Shown piece after piece: positions 1-5,956 of a stretch of 32,646 nt of DNA. The notes below the pieces were generated by a model. That model was given only the letters and a program-made list of their open reading frames with translations. It had not been told where the DNA came from and made no database searches. Numbering within the stretch: position 1 is the first letter of the stretch; each line of letters opens with the position of its first letter. This DNA is from an uncultured Phycisphaerales bacterium (GTDB taxonomy: Bacteria > Planctomycetota > Phycisphaerae > Phycisphaerales > UBA1924), in assembly GCA_937858155.1 (NCBI GenBank), contig CALLYM010000179.1, positions 1 to 32,646 of the forward strand. Direction: 5' to 3'. A program made the translations under genes and the position numbers.

Positions 1-665
1 AACGCGGAACCAAGCCAGAGGAGGAAGCGGCGAAGATCCGCGAGGGCGGGCTCAAGCTCCCTTTCGGTGATCTCACGATCGACTACGACGCGCCGTTCCT
101 GCGGGTGTCGTACGCGCAGCTCTTCGAGAAGGCTTATGGCTTCCCGATGAGCGACGGCGCGAGGGCGAAGGCCGAGCTCAAGAAGCGCCGCCCCAACCTC
201 GCCCAGGCCATCGACGCGATGGACGACATCCTCGTCGTCAACGAGCTCTTCGAGGACAAGGAGCACGGCGGCGAGGCCCGGCTCGACCACGCCCGCCCGA
301 CGTTCATCACCGACTACCCCTCGGCCATCAGCCCGCTGACGCGCCCCAAGCGCGACAACCCGGTGCTGGCCGACCGCGCGGACCTGTTCATTGCGGGGAT
401 GGAGATCGCCCCGCACTACACGGAGCTCAACGACCCCGACGTGCAGGAGGCGAAGTTCCGCGAGCAATTAAAGGGGCTCGACGCGGACAAGAACGCCGAG
501 GAGAACACGTTCCGCACGATGGACCACGACTTCCTCCGTGCCCTCAAGGTGGGGATGCCGCCCGCGGGCGGGATGGGTCTTGGAATCGACCGCCTGGTCA
601 TGCTGCTGACGAACCAGCGCACGATCCGGGACGTGGTGCTGTTCCCGATGATGAAGCCGGAATGA
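1..665 (+). CDS. lysS: Lysyl-tRNA synthetase, class II, C-terminal part (5' end outside window)
   Basis: Catalyses ATP-dependent charging of tRNA-Lys in the cytoplasm. The reading frame is open from base 3, so only about 220 C-terminal residues are present. They are the end of the class II catalytic core: an FEKAYG stretch, the acidic [15 protein letters not shown] region, the FITDYP / SPLTRP segment, the ELNDP segment and class II motif 3 ([15 protein letters not shown]) with its ATP-binding Arg, followed by the usual short end [12 protein letters not shown]. The LysS-specific combination FITDYPxxxSPLxRP separates it from AspRS and AsnRS. It is unlinked functionally to the secreted sugar dehydrogenase starting 75 bp downstream, which has its own ribosome binding site. 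Identification is firm; the start cannot be seen. Confidence 0.95.
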   Translation, partial: RGTKPEEEAAKIREGGLKLPFGDLTIDYDAPFLRVSYAQLFEKAYGFPMSDGARAKAELKKRRPNLAQAIDAMDDILVVNELFEDKEHGGEARLDHARPTFITDYPSAISPLTRPKRDNPVLADRADLFIAGMEIAPHYTELNDPDVQEAKFREQLKGLDADKNAEENTFRTMDHDFLRALKVGMPPAGGMGLGIDRLVMLLTNQRTIRDVVLFPMMKPE

Positions 666-729
666 GAAGGTGTGTTTTGGCCTCCGGTCGGGTTGTGCCC
701 GCATTCCCGGCGTGGTAGTCTGTCCCCAC

Positions 730-734
730 GGAGG
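730..734 (+). promoter_or_regulatory. Ribosome binding site GGAGG
   Basis: GGAGG lies 5 bases before the ATG at 740 and fixes the start of the sugar dehydrogenase-like gene, directly ahead of a good signal peptide. Confidence 0.7.
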
Positions 735-739
735 TCTTC

Positions 740-2452
740 ATGCTGTACCCACGCGTGTGTTGTGTGCTTGCCGCGTTCGTCTGCGCTTTTCCTGCCGCAG
801 CGCAGACTCAACTTACGACGACGCGCGTCGGGGCGGGCCTCACGCAGCCGCTGCAAGTAACGTCCGCGCCCGGAGACGCGCCGGGGCGTGTGTTCGTTGT
901 CGAGCGCACGGGGCGCATCAAGATCATCGAGGGCACCACCGTCCGCACCACACCGTTCCTCGACCTCTCCGCGCTCGTGAATACCTCCTGGCTGGAATAC
1001 GGCCTGCTCAGCGTGGTCTTCCACCCCGACTATCAGAACAACCACTACTTCTATGTGAACTACAACCCCGCCGGCGCGACGGTGGCCGACACGATCATCG
1101 TGCGGTACCAACGATCCGCGGGTGACCCCAACGTCGCCGACCCTGCGACCGCCACGCCAATCCTTCGTTTCAGTTTCGGTACGCGGCGCGAGCACCGCGC
1201 GGGCTGGATGGGGTTTGGGCCCGACGGAAACATGTACATCACGACGGGCGACGGGGGTGAGAGCGACCCCGACAGCGCCGCGCAGAACCTCACGCTGCTC
1301 CGCGGCAAGGTCCTCCGCATCGATGTCAATGGACCCGACGGGGTGCCCGGCACGGGCGATGATGACGGGTTCCCCGCGGACGCAAACAAGAACTATGTCA
1401 TCCCCGCGACCAATCCTTACGCGGCCCACGCGACCAACGCGAAGGAAATATGGGCGTACGGCCTGCGCAACCCGTGGCGCGCGTCCTTTGACCGCGAGAC
1501 AGGCGACCTGTGGATCGGCGACGTCGGCCAGGGCACGCGCGAGGAGGTGGACTTCCAGCCCGCGAACGCGCCGGGCGGCCGCAACTACGGCTGGCGCTGC
1601 ACCGAGGGTACGTTTTGCCCAGGGCTTTCCGGCTGCACGTGCAACGGCGCTGGGCTCACCCCGCCGGTCTACGAGTACCCGCACACCACGGGCCTTTCCG
1701 TGACAGGCGGCTATGTGTACCGCGGCTGCGAAATGCCGGATATCCGCGGCATGTACTTCTTCGCAGACTACCAGGTCAGTAAGCTCTTCACCTTCCGTTT
1801 CGTGAACAACACGGTCACGCAGCTCACGGACCGAACGGCGGACCTGGACCCGCCGGGCACACTCGCGATCAATACGCCTTCGTCCTTCGGCGAGGACAGT
1901 GCGGGCGAGTTGTACATCTGCGACTACGGCGGGGAGGTATTTAAGGTCGTGCCCGAGACGACACCGGCGGCGAATCTAATATTTTCCCAGCAGCCCGCGG
2001 ACGACCTGGTGTGCGTGGGCGGGGCGGCGCACTTTGGAGCCGCGGTGACGAGCGTGTCCGGCCCGGCGACCTCCCTGTGGAGGCGCGATGGTGTCGTGCT
2101 CGCAGACGGGCCCACCCCATGGGGTTCCACCATCGCCGGCGCGGAGACGTTCTCGCTCAATATCACGAACGTCGCGGCGGGCGATGCCGGCCTATACACG
2201 GTGCTCGCGGCCAATGTGTGCGGATCGCTGGCGTCAGTGCCCGCTCGCCTCGCGGTCGTGGACATCGACTTCAACAACGACGCGCTCTTCCCGGACACGC
2301 AGGACGTGCAGGACTTTCTCACGGTGTTCGCCGGCGGCGCATGCCCGACGGGCCCCGCGCAGTGCGACTCTGTGGACTTCAACCAGGACACGATCTTCCC
2401 GGATACCGACGACATTGCCGCGTACCTGACGGTGTTTGCTGGCGGGTGCTGA
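740..2452 (+). CDS. Secreted PQQ-dependent sugar dehydrogenase-like protein with Ig-like domain and C-terminal dockerin-like pair
   Basis: Residues 1-22 are a signal peptide ending AAAQ. Residues about 25-405 form a six-bladed propeller of the glucose/sorbosone dehydrogenase (soluble aldose dehydrogenase) type: VFVVERTGRI, the catalytic-His block EHRAGWMGFGPDGNMYITTGDGG (His152), GKVLRIDVNG, YGLRNPWRASFD (Arg243, where soluble GDH has a PQQ-contacting Arg) and GDVGQ. Members oxidise aldoses with PQQ in the periplasm or outside the cell. Residues about 411-507 read as an Ig-like domain (WRRDG, GLYTVLAANVCG). Residues 508-570 are two dockerin-like repeats ending VFAGGC. The Cys-rich loop CPGLSGCTCNG (293-303) sits where the family has a variable insertion. 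Start: ATG with GGAGG. The fold is secure; the substrate, and whether PQQ is actually bound, are inferred. Confidence 0.85.
   Translation: MLYPRVCCVLAAFVCAFPAAAQTQLTTTRVGAGLTQPLQVTSAPGDAPGRVFVVERTGRIKIIEGTTVRTTPFLDLSALVNTSWLEYGLLSVVFHPDYQNNHYFYVNYNPAGATVADTIIVRYQRSAGDPNVADPATATPILRFSFGTRREHRAGWMGFGPDGNMYITTGDGGESDPDSAAQNLTLLRGKVLRIDVNGPDGVPGTGDDDGFPADANKNYVIPATNPYAAHATNAKEIWAYGLRNPWRASFDRETGDLWIGDVGQGTREEVDFQPANAPGGRNYGWRCTEGTFCPGLSGCTCNGAGLTPPVYEYPHTTGLSVTGGYVYRGCEMPDIRGMYFFADYQVSKLFTFRFVNNTVTQLTDRTADLDPPGTLAINTPSSFGEDSAGELYICDYGGEVFKVVPETTPAANLIFSQQPADDLVCVGGAAHFGAAVTSVSGPATSLWRRDGVVLADGPTPWGSTIAGAETFSLNITNVAAGDAGLYTVLAANVCGSLASVPARLAVVDIDFNNDALFPDTQDVQDFLTVFAGGACPTGPAQCDSVDFNQDTIFPDTDDIAAYLTVFAGGC
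2261..2449 (+). repeat. Paired dockerin/EF-hand-like C-terminal module (copy pair A)
   Basis: Two units, DFNNDALFPDTQDVQDFL and DFNQDTIFPDTDDIAAYL, each followed by TVFAGG and Cys. Asp1, Asn3 and Asp5 match calcium-loop ligands, but the last Asp is at position 13 instead of 12. Three other secreted proteins in the window carry the same pair. Confidence 0.7.
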
Positions 2453-2460
2453 GAAAGAAA

Positions 2461-2483
2461 AACGCCCGCGCAGGGCGGGCGTT
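2461..2483 (-). terminator. Intrinsic terminator between convergent genes
   Basis: Perfect 9-bp stem AACGCCCGC / GCGGGCGTT with a 5-base loop. Read on the minus strand it is followed by TTTCTTTC, so it ends transcription of the minus-strand secreted protein gene (stop at 2510). It may also act on the plus-strand gene ending at 2452, although there is no T tract on that side. Confidence 0.75.
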
Positions 2484-2509
2484 CGGTCGTGCGGTTTCCT
2501 GCCATGGGC

Positions 2510-3442
2510 TTACTTGCCCTCGTGCTGAGCCTTCCAGATGGTGCCCGCCTGGCGGAGCACTTCCTTGCGCTGGTCCATGGTCAGCACGTCGCGCAGCGAC
2601 TTGACGGCCGTGGCCTTGTCGTCGTAGCTCGCGCCCTTCTTCAGCTTGCTCATGGCCTCGCGCACCTTGCTCGCGGTGGCGTCGTCCACGTTCAGCAGAG
2701 GCACGATGTCCCGCATGTTGTCCGCGGCGACTTCGGTGAGATCATGGTGGATGTGCACAAACTCGTCGAAGGGGATCTTGTAGAGCTGGATGAGTACCGC
2801 GAAGGACTGCTTGCCGCGCTCGTCCTTGGGCACGTCAGCTTTGGGCACGGGGTTCTTCGCCAGGACGTAGTTCCGCACCAGGGATTCGGTGATGCGGTAC
2901 TGCATGTCGCTGATCAGGTTGCGGTTCTTGAGCTCTTTGGAGAGCACGTCGGGCGCCGCGGGCTTCATCAGCGGGCGCGCGGTGCTCAGGAGCTTGTCCA
3001 CCTGCGCCTTGTCAAAGCCCGTGCTCTCGAAAATCCCGTCCTCGATCTTGTCCATGAGATCAAGGTTGTTGATCATCACGAATTCCATGTTCTGGCGACG
3101 CTCCTCCAGGAAAGGCTTGGCACGGTCCCAGAAGTCCGGTGGGATCTTGGAGTTTGCCTTGAGCGCCTCGAGGTACAAGGGGCCCTTCAGCGGAATGACC
3201 TTGCCGTCAGCGTCCTTCTTGATGAGGGCGTTGAGGTCCACGTCCGAGGGGATCGGCTCCTGCACGGGCTGCGCCTGCGTGGGGTGCGCCTTCGGCGCTT
3301 CCACAAAGGTGCGGGGCGCGGGTTTGGGCAGGTTCTGGTCCACCGTTGGCGCGGTCGCCGGCGGGGGCGTTACCACTTGCGCGATCACGGGCAACGTCAA
3401 CGCAAGGCCGGCAACGACGGGGAGGAGGCGGTGAGTCTTCAT
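2510..3442 (-). CDS. Unrecognised secreted alpha-helical protein (310 aa)
   Basis: I do not recognise a family. The ATG at 3442 starts a clean signal peptide (MKTHRLLPVVAGLALTLPVIAQ) and is preceded by AGGA 8 bases upstream. A longer in-frame start at 3523 would put 27 Arg/Pro-rich residues before the signal peptide and is unlikely. After a Pro/Thr-rich linker (residues about 23-65) the protein is charged and helix-rich, with no Cys and no membrane segment after the signal. Segments such as FDEFVHIHHDLTEVAADN and the C-terminal MDQRKEVLRQAGTIWKAQ look like amphipathic helices. It probably acts in the periplasm or outside the cell. It is a single-gene unit with its own terminator, divergent from nothing and unlinked to its neighbours by strand spacing (about 160 bp to the next gene). 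Real gene: confident. Function: unknown. Confidence 0.8.
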   Translation of the reverse strand: MKTHRLLPVVAGLALTLPVIAQVVTPPPATAPTVDQNLPKPAPRTFVEAPKAHPTQAQPVQEPIPSDVDLNALIKKDADGKVIPLKGPLYLEALKANSKIPPDFWDRAKPFLEERRQNMEFVMINNLDLMDKIEDGIFESTGFDKAQVDKLLSTARPLMKPAAPDVLSKELKNRNLISDMQYRITESLVRNYVLAKNPVPKADVPKDERGKQSFAVLIQLYKIPFDEFVHIHHDLTEVAADNMRDIVPLLNVDDATASKVREAMSKLKKGASYDDKATAVKSLRDVLTMDQRKEVLRQAGTIWKAQHEGK

Positions 3443-3557
3443 AGTGAATTCCTGACGCGGCAGACGATCGGACAACGGCTTGGGCAAGGGCTGCGGGCGC
3501 ACCCCGGGCCCGTGGGCGGACATTCTTCGCCGGCCAAGCAGGGGCGCTCGAACGACG

Positions 3558-3586
3558 AATAAGGCACAAAGATAGGTACCTGTCAG
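3558..3586 (-). promoter_or_regulatory. Possible sigma-70-type promoter for the 310-aa secreted protein
   Basis: On the minus strand CTGACA (5 of 6 to the -35 consensus) is followed after 17 bases by CTTATT (3 of 6 to the -10). It lies about 115 bases upstream of the ATG at 3442. The weak -10 keeps this tentative. Confidence 0.3.
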
Positions 3587-3604
3587 GGGCGATGCTTGAA
3601 TCTG

Positions 3605-5800
3605 CTACTGGCACGCTCCCCCGCTGAACACACTCAGGAGCGAGTCGATGTCCGTTGTGTCCGGGAACAGGCCGTCATTGTTGAAGTCGATGTCGTTGCA
3701 ACCGCTGCCAACGGGCGGCGCGGTGCTGCAGGGGCCGCCGCTGAACACCGTCAGGAAGTCGTCGATGTCAGCAGTGTCGGGGAAGAGGCCGTCGTTATTG
3801 AAGTCGATCGGGTCGCAGCCGCTGCCGAATGCGCCGTTGGCCAGTTCCTGAGGGGCGAGGACGCGGTTGCACAGGCGGACGTCGGCGAGACGCCCGACGA
3901 AGTACGCCGTCTCTTCATCATCGCTGCCGAGCTCGGCCTCAGTGCCAGTGAACAAGGGCGTGTGCGTGCTTGGGATGGCCGCGACGCGCGTGCCGTCGAC
4001 GTAGAATTCGTGCAGTGTGCCGTTCCATGTCCACGCCAGGTGGTGCCACGCGTTGATCGTGAGGCCGGGCATTTCCACCGGCGTCGCGCCACCACTGTCG
4101 ATCCAGAGGAGCGAGCGGAAGGGGCCGCCGTTGAACGCGGGCGGCAGGATGGCGGCCTGCAAATCGGTGTGGGTGCCGGGCGAGCCGTAGTTGAAAAGCA
4201 CGCCGCCCGTCTGCGCTGGGTCGTTGCCTTCCGGCATCACCCACGCTTCGAGCGTGCCCGCCGGCAAGGGAGATGACGCGAGCGACGCGGGGAAGTTCAC
4301 GCGGGCTGGTGGTCCCGTGAGGCGCAGGGCATAACTGGAGAGACTATTTATACGCGGCGTTGCCTGAGAGACCGCCGCGGAGCCTTGCGCCGTGCCGTCG
4401 AGCGAGGTGTGTCCGCACGTTTCGAGAACGCCCTGGTCCATCGCCCAGAGCGCAACAGTGTCCGGGCGGCACGTCGTGATGGCAACCGCATCGATCAGCA
4501 GATACCCCGTGCCTGCGCCCGTGGAATGCTGGAACCGCAGGGTGCACGCGCGGCCACGGAACTGATCGGGGATCGCGAGGAACCCCTGCACCGCGAGCGT
4601 TGTTGGCAGTGATGCTGCGCTGATTGCCGGGAACACGTAGGTTGGAACTCCCGGGCTGCTCAGCGAGACGACGAGAGAATTTCCAGCCGCCGCGGGTCTT
4701 GCCGCCAGAAACTGGATGGATGTCGGCACATGGGGCACGACAAAGAAGTTGTGTGATCTTTCGGCGCCTGGGTCGAGTCTCAGGGCGTACCCCGACCCCT
4801 GCACCACCGCCGAGGCGCCGCCGCCCCCGCCGTGGTATTGCCAGCCCGCGAGGCTGCCTTGGTCGAACCCGCCGTTGTAAAAGATGGGTGCGAACGACGG
4901 AGCGACGCGCGGGGAGAAGCCTGCGCTGTCCCGCAGCGCACCGCCCCCGGCGACCGCGCTGAACTTGTACCCCTCGGCCGCGCGACCCAGCGGGTACCAC
5001 GTCGGCAGGTTGGCGGCGGACACACAGGAGTCAGAGTCGCACACGGTGGGCGACGCGGGGTTCATGGTGCCGTGGTACCAGAGGTGAAGATCGAGGTGCG
5101 CGTAGGTGCTTGAGCCGGGGAACATCGCGTCGTTGAGCATGGGCGTGGGCAGGTGTGTTCCGGGCACGGGCATGCCGTTGAAGTCGAACGGGTCCGTGTC
5201 CGTGCGGTAGTAGTTGTCCGCCCAGGTGACGCCGGACCAGACCTGCGGGTTGGGGTCTCCCCAGTTGATGGTGAAGGGCTCGGCAAAGGTGCCGTTGACG
5301 GGGTGCGGGTCGAGGTATGTGACCTGGTCCACCACGATGTCGCGGGCGGTGAAGCGTTCGGCCAGCTCGCTGTTGACCACCGCGCCGCGGCTGTGACCGA
5401 TGAGGTGGATAGTGCGGTTGGTGAGCGTGACGCCCGCGAGGTCGCCGCGGGGGTTGGCCATTGCGCCGTACAGCGCGTCCGCCGCGCCCTCCGCATATCC
5501 GCGCTGGGGGTTGTCCGCGCCATCGCACTCATCGAGCCAGTCCGCGACAAGGACCACGTGCCCGAACGACCCGGGGCCTGTTGTGCTGAGGAGTTGCCAG
5601 TCGTTGGTCACAGGGCGGTACCTGTAGACACGGGCGTCGCCCGCGCGGGCCGCGACCTGCTGGGCCATGTCGATGGTCCACTGCGGGAATTGCGTTGCGT
5701 TCAGTTGCCACCCGTGGGTGATAAGGGTGACAGTCTCGGCCCGGGCACGGGGCGCCGCGGCGAGCAGGGCGCCGAGGCATGCCAGACGCAGTGCGTTCAT
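3605..5800 (-). CDS. Secreted alpha/beta-hydrolase (lipase-like) with LamG-type domain and dockerin-like tail (731 aa)
   Basis: The ATG at 5800 begins a signal peptide (MNALRLACLGALLAAAPRARA); an upstream GTG extension at 5875 lacks one. Residues about 22-300 are an alpha/beta-hydrolase: oxyanion-region THGW (28-31), nucleophile elbow GHSRG (Ser137), then a probable acid in VTYLDPHP and a His-rich stretch HLDLHLWYHG. It resembles extracellular triacylglycerol or wax-ester lipases, but the substrate is not readable. Residues about 310-450 are a beta-rich segment with the pattern of a jelly-roll/CBM-like domain (NGGFDQGSLAGW). Residues about 460-660 are a LamG/concanavalin-like domain (GTLEAWVMP, WHHLAWTWNGT, YVDGTRVA, GRLADVRLCNRVL). 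The last 70 residues are two dockerin-like units. It is a stand-alone enzyme plus adhesion domains plus surface tag. Fold assignments are good; the order of domains is the informative part. Confidence 0.8.
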   Translation of the reverse strand: MNALRLACLGALLAAAPRARAETVTLITHGWQLNATQFPQWTIDMAQQVAARAGDARVYRYRPVTNDWQLLSTTGPGSFGHVVLVADWLDECDGADNPQRGYAEGAADALYGAMANPRGDLAGVTLTNRTIHLIGHSRGAVVNSELAERFTARDIVVDQVTYLDPHPVNGTFAEPFTINWGDPNPQVWSGVTWADNYYRTDTDPFDFNGMPVPGTHLPTPMLNDAMFPGSSTYAHLDLHLWYHGTMNPASPTVCDSDSCVSAANLPTWYPLGRAAEGYKFSAVAGGGALRDSAGFSPRVAPSFAPIFYNGGFDQGSLAGWQYHGGGGGASAVVQGSGYALRLDPGAERSHNFFVVPHVPTSIQFLAARPAAAGNSLVVSLSSPGVPTYVFPAISAASLPTTLAVQGFLAIPDQFRGRACTLRFQHSTGAGTGYLLIDAVAITTCRPDTVALWAMDQGVLETCGHTSLDGTAQGSAAVSQATPRINSLSSYALRLTGPPARVNFPASLASSPLPAGTLEAWVMPEGNDPAQTGGVLFNYGSPGTHTDLQAAILPPAFNGGPFRSLLWIDSGGATPVEMPGLTINAWHHLAWTWNGTLHEFYVDGTRVAAIPSTHTPLFTGTEAELGSDDEETAYFVGRLADVRLCNRVLAPQELANGAFGSGCDPIDFNNDGLFPDTADIDDFLTVFSGGPCSTAPPVGSGCNDIDFNNDGLFPDTTDIDSLLSVFSGGACQ
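3608..3817 (-). repeat. Paired dockerin/EF-hand-like C-terminal module (copy pair B)
   Basis: Two near-identical units DFNNDGLFPDTADIDDFL and DFNNDGLFPDTTDIDSLL, each flanked by Cys and followed by VFSGG. The DNA of the two units is also very similar, indicating recent duplication or conversion. Confidence 0.75.
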
Positions 5801-5900
5801 GCCGGACAGCCTACCCGATGCGGCGCGGGTGCACAAGAGTTCTCTGCAAAGCGTGCGCGGAACACGGGTTCTCACCCCATGATGGGCGTTGGCGAAAGAA

Positions 5901-5925
5901 AACCGCCCGCGTGGAGCGGGCGGTT
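5901..5925 (-). terminator. Intrinsic terminator of the zinc protease gene
   Basis: Perfect 10-bp stem AACCGCCCGC / GCGGGCGGTT with a 5-base loop. On the minus strand it is followed by TCTTTTCG. It lies about 30 bases past the stop of the protease gene at 5957 and resembles the hairpin at 2461 in sequence and layout. Confidence 0.8.
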
Positions 5926-5956
5926 GGTGAGAAACGTTGGATATGGCTGGTCGGGC

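Noticed and set aside
666..739. Promoter TTGTGC-17-TAGTCT before the sugar dehydrogenase
   Set aside because: Only 3 of 6 matches in each box; not distinguishable from background.
416..1684. 422-codon open frame on the minus strand
   Set aside because: Antisense to lysS and the sugar dehydrogenase; Arg/Val/Ala-rich shadow.
2489..3562. 357-codon plus-strand frame
   Set aside because: Antisense to the 310-aa secreted protein, which has a signal peptide, ribosome binding site and terminator.
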